A program made the translations under genes and the position numbers. The notes beneath the pieces are model-generated. The model did not search any database and had not been told where the DNA came from. It saw nothing but the letters and a program-made list of their open reading frames with translations. Below, one piece after another: positions 38,977-46,803 of a DNA stretch of 64,000 nucleotides. This DNA comes from Catellatospora coxensis (GTDB lineage: Bacteria > Actinomycetota > Actinomycetes > Mycobacteriales > Micromonosporaceae). The stretch is taken from positions 1 to 64,000 of the forward strand of contig NZ_BONI01000038.1 of assembly GCF_016862635.1 (NCBI RefSeq). Reading direction: 5' to 3'. Positions within the stretch are counted from its first letter, which is position 1. The number at the start of each line of letters is the position of its first letter.

Positions 38977-39006
38977 AGCTCCGCCCGTGCCCGCACGGGT
39001 GGAGCT
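38977..39006. terminator. bidirectional terminator between convergent genes
   Basis: AGCTCCGCCCGTGC (38977-38990) pairs with 38993-39006 with one mismatch and a 2-nt centre, between the secreted protein and the RsdA-like gene. Confidence 0.8.
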
Positions 39007-39014
39007 GCGGCGTT

Positions 39015-39851
39015 TCACAACAGCGGCAGGTCCGGCAGCAGCGACGGCAGGATCGGCGGCAGCGACGGCAGGCCCGGCAGGAGGCCGCCCGAGCCCGCGG
39101 TCGGGCTGGGCGCCGGCCGGTCGGTCCGGCCCGGGGCAGGCGTCGCAGTGGCACCGGACGGAGCCGGCGAGCCGGAGGGTGCGGGCGTCGGCAGCGGGGC
39201 GGCGGTGGGCGACGTTCCCGCGGCGAAGGCGGCCAGCAGCCGCATCAGCTCGGCCCGCAGCCGCTCGTGGTCCGCCTTCTCGCGTACCCCGCCCAGCCGG
39301 TCCCAGGCCTGGCGGAGCAGCGTCTCGGCGTCGCCGTACGGCTGCTCCCGCAACGCGAGTTCGGCCCGTGCCAGCAGCTCTGCCGTGTCCCGCGCGGCGA
39401 CGCGGGAGTCGGCGCGCTCGGCGTAGACGAGCTGCGTGACCGGCCACAGCGGGGTGCCCGGCTGTCCTGCCCCGGCCCCGAGGACGACCCCGCCACCGAG
39501 AGCTGCGGCGAGCAGCGCGGCGGCGAGCAGCATCCGGCCTGGGCGCACGCGCCCGCCTCGCGCGGGTCGGGCGAAGCCGCCACGGCGACCGGGCGGGCGC
39601 GAGGAACCCGCCGGCCCCGTGGCGGCGGGCCGGAGCACGGTGGCTGCCGGCTCGTCGTCGGAGTCCAGGCCGATCGGGTCGGCCAGAGCGGCCTGCTCGG
39701 CGATGTCCAGGTCGCGGGCGGGTGCGAACGGCGGCTCGGCGAGGTCTGCCCGCCAGGCGGCCAGCATCCCGGCGAGCGGGTCGTCGGCGTGGGCGGCCCC
39801 GCCGAGGCCAAGCCCGTCCAGCAGCGCGTCATCCCGATCCAGCGTGCTCAT
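39015..39851 (-). CDS. rsdA: anti-sigma factor RsdA-like, membrane-anchored
   Basis: The 278-residue protein has an N-terminal sigma-binding region (about 1-50; LDRDDALLDGLGLGGAAHAD and DDPLAGMLAAWRADL) as in RsdA, one transmembrane helix (about 107-127) and an extracytoplasmic domain. It ends in a Leu/Pro-rich tail (GGLLPGLPSLPPILPSLL). In Mycobacterium, RsdA holds SigD until it is proteolysed. It lies downstream of the sigma gene through two tandem mini-ORFs whose ATGA overlaps lead to its own ATG at 39851, so it should be coupled to sigma expression. Confidence 0.82.
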   Translation of the reverse strand: MSTLDRDDALLDGLGLGGAAHADDPLAGMLAAWRADLAEPPFAPARDLDIAEQAALADPIGLDSDDEPAATVLRPAATGPAGSSRPPGRRGGFARPARGGRVRPGRMLLAAALLAAALGGGVVLGAGAGQPGTPLWPVTQLVYAERADSRVAARDTAELLARAELALREQPYGDAETLLRQAWDRLGGVREKADHERLRAELMRLLAAFAAGTSPTAAPLPTPAPSGSPAPSGATATPAPGRTDRPAPSPTAGSGGLLPGLPSLPPILPSLLPDLPLL

Positions 39852-39919
39852 GCCACCTCCTCGCTTCGCTCGTCGGCGGCATCGCCGAACCTGCTGATTC
39901 GCTCGCTGCGCTCGCTCAT
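39848..39919 (-). CDS. repeat-type mini-ORF, second of two tandem copies
   Basis: A 23-codon frame begins [20 protein letters not shown] and ends EVA; its TGA overlaps the RsdA ATG (ATGA). It is a tandem duplicate of 39916-39978 with one extra SER unit. GAGGAGG near its end is the RsdA ribosome-binding site. Translation is inferred only from the coupled starts and stops. Confidence 0.5.
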   Translation of the reverse strand: MSERSERISRFGDAADERSEEVA

Positions 39920-39975
39920 GCCACCTCCTCGCTTCGCTCGTCGGCGGCATCGCCGAACCTGCTGATTCGCTCGCT
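39849..39975. repeat. 68-bp direct duplication in the sigma-anti-sigma gap
   Basis: 39849-39916 and 39917-39975 are identical except that the first copy has nine extra bases (GCGCTCGCT, an added SER repeat). Each copy encodes one mini-ORF of the MSER type. Confidence 0.9.
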
Positions 39976-39978
39976 CAT
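39916..39978 (-). CDS. repeat-type mini-ORF, first of two tandem copies
   Basis: A 20-codon frame, [20 protein letters not shown], starts at an ATG that overlaps the sigma stop (ATGA) and ends with a TGA that overlaps the start of the second copy. This gives a chain of stop-start couplings from sigma factor to RsdA. Confidence 0.55.
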   Translation of the reverse strand: MSERISRFGDAADERSEEVA

Positions 39979-40592
39979 GCCGGCCTCCGCTCCAGGGCCG
40001 GTTGCTGCGCGGCGTCCTCGCGCAGGTCGTCGGCGAGGGCGCGCAGGCGGGCCAGGGCCCGGGACTGGGCGACGCGGACGGCTCCGGCCGACATGTTGAG
40101 GGAGACGCCGACCTCGTCGGCGGTCAGGCCGACGGCGACCCGCAGCACGATGATCTCCCGCTGCGGGTCGGGGAGCAGGTCGAGCAGGCGGGCCAGGCGG
40201 CGGGCCTGGTCGTTGTCCAGGGCCTGCTGCTCCGGTCCGGGGGTGTCGTCGGGCTGGTCGAGCGGGTCGGCCTCGGTGCGCGGGGACGGCACGGCGGCGG
40301 ACAGGTGGCGCATCGCGGCGCGCTGCGCGTCGGCGACCTTGCGGGCGGAGATGCCGTACACGAAGGCGGAGAACGGCACGCCCTGCTGCCGGTAGCGGGG
40401 CAGCGCCTGCAGCAGCGCGATGCAGACGTCCTGGGCCACGTCGTCGGCGGTGGTGTACGCGCCGCCGACCGGCCCGAGCCGGGCCCGGCAGTAGCGGATC
40501 ACGCCGGGGCGCACGTCCGCCAGCAGGGTGGCGGTGGCGTCGGGCTCGCCACGGGTGGCGCGCGCCACGAGTTCGGTCTCCGACCAGGTCAA
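39975..40592 (-). CDS. sigD: ECF sigma factor, SigD/ShbA-like
   Basis: This about 205-residue sigma factor has region 2 ([14 protein letters not shown] and [20 protein letters not shown]) and region 4 ([20 protein letters not shown] and [19 protein letters not shown]). It matches the actinobacterial SigD/ShbA group; ShbA in Streptomyces drives transcription of the main sigma factor gene hrdB. The TTG at 40592 is preferred because GGAGGAGG lies 10 nt before it; a GTG at 40652 would add 20 atypical residues. It heads a unit with mini-ORFs and RsdA, and is divergent from the mce operon. Confidence 0.85.
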   Translation of the reverse strand: MTWSETELVARATRGEPDATATLLADVRPGVIRYCRARLGPVGGAYTTADDVAQDVCIALLQALPRYRQQGVPFSAFVYGISARKVADAQRAAMRHLSAAVPSPRTEADPLDQPDDTPGPEQQALDNDQARRLARLLDLLPDPQREIIVLRVAVGLTADEVGVSLNMSAGAVRVAQSRALARLRALADDLREDAAQQPALERRPA

Positions 40593-40767
40593 GGCGACGA
40601 CACCTCCTCCCCGGGTCCCCGACCGCCGCGCCGCGCGTACGAGTACGTGCACCTTATCGGCCTGCGACCGGGCACTGAAACCCGCGCCGACCCGATCGCG
40701 CGAAATTCTCGTGTAACACCGCGCGCCCCCGCAGCGATATGTGAGGGCGGACTACGGAGGGAGCGCG

Positions 40768-41724
40768 GTGGGCGTCGAGGTGCGGGTCGAAGGGCTGACC
40801 AAGTCGTTCGGGCGTACGCCCGTGTGGTCGGACGTGACCTTGACGCTGCCCGCGGGTGAGATCTCGGTGCTGCTCGGGCCCTCCGGGACGGGCAAGTCGG
40901 TGTTCCTGAAGACGCTGGTCGGGCTGCTGCGCCCGGACCGCGGCTCGATCTGGATCGAGGGCCGGGATCTGCCCGCGCTGCCCGAACGCGAGCTGTACGA
41001 GGTGCGCAAGCTGTTCGGGGTGCTGTTCCAGGACGGCGCGCTGTTCGGCTCGATGGACATCTACGACAACGTGGCGTTCCCGCTGCGCGAGCACACCCGG
41101 ATGACCGAGGCGCAGATCCGCGTGATCGTGGGCGAGAAGCTGGAGATGGTCGGCCTGACCGGCGCGGAGCGCAAGCTGCCCGGCGAGATCTCCGGCGGTA
41201 TGCGCAAACGGGCGGGCCTGGCCCGCGCGCTGGTGCTCGACCCGCAGATCGTGCTGTTCGACGAGCCCGACTCGGGCCTCGACCCGGTGCGCACCGCGTA
41301 CCTGAACCAGCTGATCGTGGATCTGAACCAGCAGCTCGACGCGACGTTCCTGATCGTCACGCACGACATCAACACCGCCCGCACGGTGCCGGACAACATC
41401 GGGCTGATCTACCACGGGCACCTGGCCATGTTCGGGCCGCGAGAGATGCTGCTGTCGAGCACCGAGCCGGTGGTGCGGCAGTTCCTCAACGCGCAGCGGG
41501 TCGGCCCGATCGGGATGTCCGAGGAGAAGGATGCCGACGAGCTGGCCGCCGAGGCCGCCTCCGGCCGCCGCCTGGCCGCGCTGCCGCCGATCCCGGTGCA
41601 GCTGCGCCCCTCCGACGGCGGCCCGCGCCGCGCCGAGCGCCCGCCGGGCCGGTGGTGCGCTGCCCACGGGGTGACCCCGCCACCGGGCTCGTTCGAACCG
41701 CCGACGTACGAGGACCGGGCATGA
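40768..41724 (+). CDS. mceG: Mce-system ATPase MceG (MlaF-like)
   Basis: The 318-residue ATPase energises lipid import by the mce system. Motifs: Walker A GPSGTGKS at 37-44, Q-loop LFQDGALFG, signature EISGGMRKRAGLARAL and Walker B VLFDEPDSGLD, then THDINTA with the H-loop. Residues about 240-318 form the C-terminal extension typical of MceG. It opens the mce operon and is joined to yrbEA by a mini-ORF with ATGA overlaps at both ends. GGAGGGAGCGCG precedes the GTG at 40768. Confidence 0.95.
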   Translation: MGVEVRVEGLTKSFGRTPVWSDVTLTLPAGEISVLLGPSGTGKSVFLKTLVGLLRPDRGSIWIEGRDLPALPERELYEVRKLFGVLFQDGALFGSMDIYDNVAFPLREHTRMTEAQIRVIVGEKLEMVGLTGAERKLPGEISGGMRKRAGLARALVLDPQIVLFDEPDSGLDPVRTAYLNQLIVDLNQQLDATFLIVTHDINTARTVPDNIGLIYHGHLAMFGPREMLLSSTEPVVRQFLNAQRVGPIGMSEEKDADELAAEAASGRRLAALPPIPVQLRPSDGGPRRAERPPGRWCAAHGVTPPPGSFEPPTYEDRA

Positions 41725-41786
41725 GCGCGCGGATGGTGCCGGCCCGAAGTCGTGCCGCCGCCGGGCGCAGCGAGGCGGAGGCATGA
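41721..41786 (+). CDS. degenerate repeat-type mini-ORF, mceG-yrbEA junction
   Basis: A 21-codon frame (MSARMVPARSRAAAGRSEAE, ending A) starts on an ATG that overlaps the mceG stop (ATGA) and ends with a TGA that overlaps the yrbEA ATG. The MSA-start and GRSEAEA-end resemble the MSER/ADERSEE mini-ORFs, with a divergent middle. Its end provides the ribosome-binding site of yrbEA. Confidence 0.4.
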   Translation: MSARMVPARSRAAAGRSEAEA

Positions 41787-42541
41787 GGGCGCTGGTCGCC
41801 GTCGGCGACTTCCTGATCTTCTGCGGGAGTGCCCTGCGGGCGCTTTTCCGCAGGCCGTGGCAGGTGCGCGAGTTCGTGCAGCAGGCGTGGTTCCTGTCGT
41901 CGGTGTCGATCCTGCCCGCGGCGCTGGTGTCGATCCCGTTCGGCGCGGTGGTCGCGCTGCAGCTCGGCTCGCTGGTGCGCCAGCTGGGCGCGCAGTCGTT
42001 CACCGGTGCGGCTTCGGTGCTGGCGGTGGTGCGCGAGGCGGGCCCGATCGTGACCGCGCTGATCATCGCGGGGGCGGGCGGTTCGGCGATCTGCGCCGAC
42101 CTGGGCGCTCGCAAGATCCGCGAGGAGCTGGACGCGATGCGGGTGCTGGGCATCGACCCGGTGCACCGCCTCGTCGTGCCGCGGGTGCTCGCCTCGATGC
42201 TGGTCGCGGTGCTGCTCAACGGCGTGGTGAGCGTCGTCGGGGTGTCCGGCGGCTACTTCTTCAACGTGATCATGCAGGGCGGCACGCCGGGGTCGTACCT
42301 GGCCAGCTTCCAGGCGCTCGGGCAGCTGCCCGACCTGATCTCCGGGGAGCTGAAGGCGCTGGTCTTCGGCCTGGTCGCCGCGCTGGTCGCGACGTACCTG
42401 GGGATGAACGCCAAGGGCGGGCCCAAGGGCGTCGGCGATGCCGTCAACCAGTCCGTGGTGATCACCTTCATGCTGCTGTTCGCGCTGAACTTCGTGCTGA
42501 CCGCGGTGTACTTCCAGGTCGTCCCGCAGAAGGGGTCCTGA
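41783..42541 (+). CDS. yrbEA: Mce permease YrbEA (MlaE family)
   Basis: This 252-residue integral membrane permease has about five transmembrane helices and the MlaE-family EQ loop region EAGPIVTALIIAGAGGSAIC, then GARKIREELDAMRVLGIDPV (about 89-130). With YrbEB it forms the inner-membrane pore of the mce lipid importer, driven by MceG. It starts directly after the mini-ORF stop and stops 1 bp before yrbEB, within one operon. Confidence 0.93.
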   Translation: MRALVAVGDFLIFCGSALRALFRRPWQVREFVQQAWFLSSVSILPAALVSIPFGAVVALQLGSLVRQLGAQSFTGAASVLAVVREAGPIVTALIIAGAGGSAICADLGARKIREELDAMRVLGIDPVHRLVVPRVLASMLVAVLLNGVVSVVGVSGGYFFNVIMQGGTPGSYLASFQALGQLPDLISGELKALVFGLVAALVATYLGMNAKGGPKGVGDAVNQSVVITFMLLFALNFVLTAVYFQVVPQKGS

Positions 42542-42542
42542 C

Positions 42543-43340
42543 ATGTGGCGGCTGTTGGACGACCTCGGCGGCCAGCTCGCCTTCTACCTGAAGGCGGCGG
42601 CGTGGACGCCGCGCGCGCTGCGCCGGTACAAGCGCGAGGTGGCCCGCCTGCTCGCGGAGATCAGCTTCGGGACCGGCGGCCTGGCCGTGGTCGGCGGCAC
42701 CATCGGCGTCATCTGCTTCCTGACCTTCTTCACCGGCACCGAGGTCGGGCTGCAGGGCTACCAGGCGCTCAACCAGCTCGGCAGCAGTGCCTTCACCGGC
42801 TTCATCTCCGCCTACTTCAACACCCGGGAGATCTCGCCGCTGGTCGCGGCGCTGGCCCTGTCGGCGACGGTGGGCTGCGGGTTCACCGCGCAGCTCGGCG
42901 CGATGCGGATCTCCGAGGAGGTCGACGCGCTGGAGGTGATGGCGATCCCGTCGGTGCCGTTCCTGGTCACCACCCGCATGATCGCCGGTTTCGTCGCGGT
43001 GATCCCGCTGTACGTGCTCGGCCTGCTGGCCAGCTACATCGCCACCCGCGGCATCGCCACCGTGTACTTCGGGCAGTCCCCGGGCACCTACGACTACTAC
43101 TTCGACCTGTTCCTGCCGCCGGGCGACGTGCTCTGGTCGTTCGGCAAGGTGCTGGTGTTCAGCGTGCTGGTGGTGCTGATCCACTGCTACTACGGGTTCA
43201 CCGCGAGCGGCGGCCCGGCGGGCGTCGGCATCGCGGTCGGCCGCGCGGTGCGCACCGCCATCGTCGCGGTCAACATCGTCGACTTCTTCCTGTCGCTGGC
43301 CATCTGGGGCGCGGGCACGACCGTGCGGATCGCGGGGTGA
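42543..43340 (+). CDS. yrbEB: Mce permease YrbEB (MlaE family)
   Basis: The 265-residue permease is the MlaE-family partner of YrbEA, with about five transmembrane helices and the conserved coupling stretch GCGFTAQLGAMRISEEVDAL (about 112-131). It completes the membrane part of the lipid importer. A 35-codon mini-ORF follows 4 bp after its stop and links it to mceA. Confidence 0.93.
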   Translation: MWRLLDDLGGQLAFYLKAAAWTPRALRRYKREVARLLAEISFGTGGLAVVGGTIGVICFLTFFTGTEVGLQGYQALNQLGSSAFTGFISAYFNTREISPLVAALALSATVGCGFTAQLGAMRISEEVDALEVMAIPSVPFLVTTRMIAGFVAVIPLYVLGLLASYIATRGIATVYFGQSPGTYDYYFDLFLPPGDVLWSFGKVLVFSVLVVLIHCYYGFTASGGPAGVGIAVGRAVRTAIVAVNIVDFFLSLAIWGAGTTVRIAG

Positions 43341-43344
43341 CGGC

Positions 43345-43452
43345 ATGAGCGAGCGCAGCGAGCAGGCGAGCGAGTCTCGCGAGCGAGCAATGTCGTGGAG
43401 CATGGCAGCACGTGGACATGCCTGCGACGAGCGCAGCGAGGAGCGGGCATGA
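43345..43452 (+). CDS. repeat-type mini-ORF, yrbEB-mceA junction
   Basis: A 35-codon frame begins MSERSEQASESRERAMSWSM and ends HACDERSEERA; the closing ERSEE block matches the other mini-ORFs. Its TGA overlaps the mceA ATG (ATGA) and its last codons (GAGGAGCGGG) are the ribosome-binding site of mceA. Translation is inferred from the coupled starts and stops. Confidence 0.5.
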   Translation: MSERSEQASESRERAMSWSMAARGHACDERSEERA

Positions 43453-44690
43453 GACAGCGGTTACTCGGGGCCGGGTTCGTGTTGGGGCTGGTGAGCGCGC
43501 TGGCGCTGTCGGTGCTGGTGTACCAGCGGGCGTTCACGCCGGTGGAGTGGGTGACGCTGCGCACCGGCCACGTCGGCATGCAGCTGTCCGAGGGCGCGGA
43601 CGTGAAACTGCGCGGCGTCGTCATCGGCGACGTACGCGAGGTCAGCGCCGACGGCGACGCGGCCACGCTGCGGCTGGCCCTGGAACCGGCGCTGATCGGC
43701 CTCGTCCCGGCCGATGTCACGGCCCGGCTGCTGCCCAAGACGCTGTTCGGCGAGCGCTACGTGGAACTCGTGCCCCCGGCGGCTCCCGCTGGGCCGCGGC
43801 TGCGCCCCGGGGCCGTCATCGATGAGGACCGGTCGGCGAGCGCCGTCGAGCTGGAGCAGGTGCTCGACCGGGCGCTGCCCGTGCTCCAGTCGATCAAACC
43901 GGACAAGCTCGCCGCGACCCTCGGCGCGCTCGCGTACGCCCTGGAGGGCCGCGGGGACCAGCTCGGCCGGAACCTGACCACCGCCAACGCGTACCTGGCC
44001 GCGCTCAACGAGCAGATGCCGGTCATCGCGACCGACGTCAAGCGGCTGGCGCAGGTGCTCGACGTCTACCACGGGGCGCTGCCGGATCTGCTGGCGCTGC
44101 TGCGCGACGTCACCGTCACCGCGCGGACCGTCGTCGACCAGCGCGCGGAGCTGAGCCGCTTCCTCGCCGACACCACCGACCTGGCCGGGCGCGGGCGGGA
44201 GTTCCTGGACCGGCACGATGCGCGCATCGTCCAGGTCGGGCAGGTCAGCCGCCCGGTGCTGGAGCTGCTGGCGGCGTACGCACCGGAGTATCCGTGCCTG
44301 CTGCGCGGCCTGGTCGCCCTGCAGCCCCGGGTGGAGAAGGTGTTCAGCACCGGGCGCATGCACATCACCCTCGAAGTGGGCCGGGACAACGGCAAGTACA
44401 CCGCCGCCGACCGGCCGGTCTACGGCGCCGACGACGGCCCCGAGTGCCGCGGCCTGCCCGACCCGAAGGTCCCGGCCGCCCAGCACGCCATCGACGACGG
44501 CTACGAGTACGGCGCGAAGCGCTCGCCGCTGCCGTACGCCGACATGGGCTCGGCCGGCACCGCGCAGGAGCAGGCGCTGCTCAAGCCTCTGCTCGGGCTG
44601 GCCCAGGGGTCCGCGCCCGAGCAGGTCCCCGATGTCGCGGTCCTGCTGTGGGGCCCGCTGCTGCGTGGAACGGTGGTGAACGCGTCATGA
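43449..44690 (+). CDS. mceA: Mce protein MceA
   Basis: This 413-residue MlaD/Mce-domain protein has an N-terminal transmembrane helix (about 5-25), the Mce core (GMQLSEGADVKLRGVVIGDV, then LRLALEP; about 45-115), a long helical region (about 140-300) and a C-terminal domain. Mce proteins form the periplasmic-side tube that passes lipids to the YrbE pore. It starts on the mini-ORF stop (ATGA) and its end overlaps mceB by four bases. Confidence 0.92.
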   Translation: MRQRLLGAGFVLGLVSALALSVLVYQRAFTPVEWVTLRTGHVGMQLSEGADVKLRGVVIGDVREVSADGDAATLRLALEPALIGLVPADVTARLLPKTLFGERYVELVPPAAPAGPRLRPGAVIDEDRSASAVELEQVLDRALPVLQSIKPDKLAATLGALAYALEGRGDQLGRNLTTANAYLAALNEQMPVIATDVKRLAQVLDVYHGALPDLLALLRDVTVTARTVVDQRAELSRFLADTTDLAGRGREFLDRHDARIVQVGQVSRPVLELLAAYAPEYPCLLRGLVALQPRVEKVFSTGRMHITLEVGRDNGKYTAADRPVYGADDGPECRGLPDPKVPAAQHAIDDGYEYGAKRSPLPYADMGSAGTAQEQALLKPLLGLAQGSAPEQVPDVAVLLWGPLLRGTVVNAS

Positions 44691-45715
44691 CGGGCGTGCG
44701 GGGTCCGCTGCTCAAACTGCTGGCGTTCGCCGCGGTCACGCTGGTGCTGACCGGCGCGCTGGCGCAGACGCTGGGCTCGTTCGGATTCGGCGGCGGGCAC
44801 ACCTACCGCGCCCGGTTCACCGACGTGACCGGGGTGCTGGTCGGCGACGACGTGCGCATCGCGGGCGTGAAGGTCGGCGAGGTGACGGAGATCCGGCTGG
44901 TCGACCGCACGGTCGCGGAGCTGGAGTTCACCGTGGACGAGCAGGTCACGGTGGCCGCAGGGGTACGCGCGAAGATCCGCTACCGGGACCTGGTCGGCCA
45001 GCGCTACCTGGCCCTGGCCGAGGGGCCCGGCGGCACCGCCCCGCTGGCCGAGCACGGGCTGATCCCGCTCGCGCAGACCACGCCCGCGCTGGACCTGACG
45101 GTCGTGTTCAACGGCTTTCGACCGCTGTTCGCCGGGCTGTCGCCGGACGAGGTCAACGGCTTCGCGTACGAGATCATCAAGATGCTGCAGGGCGAGGGCG
45201 GCACCGTGGCCGACCTGCTGCGCCGCACCGCGTCGCTGACCGGCACGCTCGCCGACCGCGACGAGGTCCTCGGCCGGGTCATCACCAACCTGAACACGGT
45301 GCTCGGCACGCTCGACGAGCGCGACGCCCGGCTGTCGGAGACCGTCAAGCAGCTGCAGCTGCTGGTGTCCGGGCTGGCCGGAGACCGCAAGGCGGTCGGC
45401 GACGCGCTGACCAACCTCAGCGGCCTGGCCGACGCGACCTCGTCGCTGCTGCGCGACGCCCGGCCCAGCGTCGCCGCCGACATCGCCGCGCTGAACAAGC
45501 TGGCCGGCACGCTGATCGACAACACCGCGGTCATCGAGCAGACCCTGGCCACCGCGCCCGGCCGGCTCGACGCGCTGACCCGCACCGCCTCGTACGGGTC
45601 CTGGTTCAACTTCTACCTGTGCGACTTCGACGGCCGCGTCGTCGCCGTCGGGCAGACCCTCAACCCGGCGACGCTCAACGGCACGTCGGCGAAGTGCTCC
45701 GGAGGTGGGCGGTGA
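44687..45715 (+). CDS. mceB: Mce protein MceB
   Basis: The 342-residue protein repeats the Mce layout: a transmembrane helix near 8-28, the MlaD-type core YRARFTDVTGVLVGDDVRIA, then VGEVTEIRLVD (about 40-110), and a helical tail rich in Thr/Leu repeats up to TASYGSWFNFYLCDFDG, a segment shared by the family. It overlaps mceA and mceC by four bases each, so the operon is tightly coupled. Confidence 0.92.
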   Translation: MTGVRGPLLKLLAFAAVTLVLTGALAQTLGSFGFGGGHTYRARFTDVTGVLVGDDVRIAGVKVGEVTEIRLVDRTVAELEFTVDEQVTVAAGVRAKIRYRDLVGQRYLALAEGPGGTAPLAEHGLIPLAQTTPALDLTVVFNGFRPLFAGLSPDEVNGFAYEIIKMLQGEGGTVADLLRRTASLTGTLADRDEVLGRVITNLNTVLGTLDERDARLSETVKQLQLLVSGLAGDRKAVGDALTNLSGLADATSSLLRDARPSVAADIAALNKLAGTLIDNTAVIEQTLATAPGRLDALTRTASYGSWFNFYLCDFDGRVVAVGQTLNPATLNGTSAKCSGGGR

Positions 45716-46803
45716 ACAGGCTGCGCACGCTGTTCCGGGTTCGCGGCCGACGGCCGGTGACCCGCCTGCGGGCGATCGCCGCTCGCGCGATCGGCGGCGA
45801 CCGGCGCACCCGGCGGGCGAGCGGGCCGCCGCGCAAGCCCCGGCCCGCGCTGGTCGGCGCGGTCGGCATCGCCGTCGCGGCGGGACTGCTGCTGGCCGCG
45901 TTCCGGATCGACGACCTGCCGCTGATCGGCGGCGGGGACACGTACCATGCCGCGTTTCGCGACGCGTCCGGGCTGGCCGAGGGCAACGAGGTCCGCATCG
46001 CCGGGGTCAAGGTCGGCAAGGTCACGCAGGTGGCGCTGGCCCGCGGCGAGTCCGGGCCGTACGTGCGGGTCACCTTCCGGGTCCGCGACGCCGAACTCGG
46101 CGCCGACACCGGGGCGACCATCCGGATCAAGACGGTGCTGGGGCAGAAGTACCTGGCGCTGGCGCCGCAGGGCGAGGGGCGGCTGGCCGAGGACGCCGAG
46201 ATCCCGCTGACCCGCACGTCGTCCCCGTTCGACGTGATGCAGGCGGTGGAGGGGCTGGCCGGCACCCTGCAGCAGATCGACACCGGGCAGCTGGCGCAGG
46301 CGTTCACGGTGCTGTCGGAGACGTTCGCCGACACCCCCGCCAGCGTGCAGGCGTCGCTGACCGGCCTGTCCCGGCTCTCGCAGACCGTCGCCTCCCGCGA
46401 CCAGCAGCTGCGCGAGCTGCTGTCGCACACCCGCGGGGTCACCAAGGTGCTCGCCGGCCGCGACGAGGAGTTCCGCAAGCTGCTCGGCGACGCGAACCTG
46501 CTGCTGGCCGAGGTGCAGCGCCGCCGCGACGCCATCCACACCCTGCTGGAATCGACCGTAGAGCTGTCGAAGCAGCTGTCCGGGCTGGTCGCCGACAACC
46601 GCGACACGCTCGGCCCCGCGCTGCGCAACATGCGCACCGTCGTCGGCGTGCTGCAGCGCAACCGGACCCGGCTGGAGGCGACGCTGACCAGCCTCGCCCC
46701 GTTCGTCACCGCGTTCGCGAACGTGACGGGCAACGGCCGGTGGTTCGACTCGTACGTGGACGGGCTCGTGCAGGGCTTCACCCCGACGACGGGAGGTCGC
46801 TGA
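45712..46803 (+). CDS. mceC: Mce protein MceC
   Basis: This 363-residue Mce protein has an Arg-rich cytoplasmic N-terminus, a transmembrane helix at about 44-62, the MlaD core (YHAAFRDASGLAEGNEVRIA, then VGKVTQVALARG) and a long helical tail ending in FANVTGNGRWFDSYVDGLVQ. GGAGGTGGGC before the GTG supplies the ribosome-binding site. It overlaps mceB by four bases and mceD by one. Confidence 0.92.
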   Translation: MNRLRTLFRVRGRRPVTRLRAIAARAIGGDRRTRRASGPPRKPRPALVGAVGIAVAAGLLLAAFRIDDLPLIGGGDTYHAAFRDASGLAEGNEVRIAGVKVGKVTQVALARGESGPYVRVTFRVRDAELGADTGATIRIKTVLGQKYLALAPQGEGRLAEDAEIPLTRTSSPFDVMQAVEGLAGTLQQIDTGQLAQAFTVLSETFADTPASVQASLTGLSRLSQTVASRDQQLRELLSHTRGVTKVLAGRDEEFRKLLGDANLLLAEVQRRRDAIHTLLESTVELSKQLSGLVADNRDTLGPALRNMRTVVGVLQRNRTRLEATLTSLAPFVTAFANVTGNGRWFDSYVDGLVQGFTPTTGGR

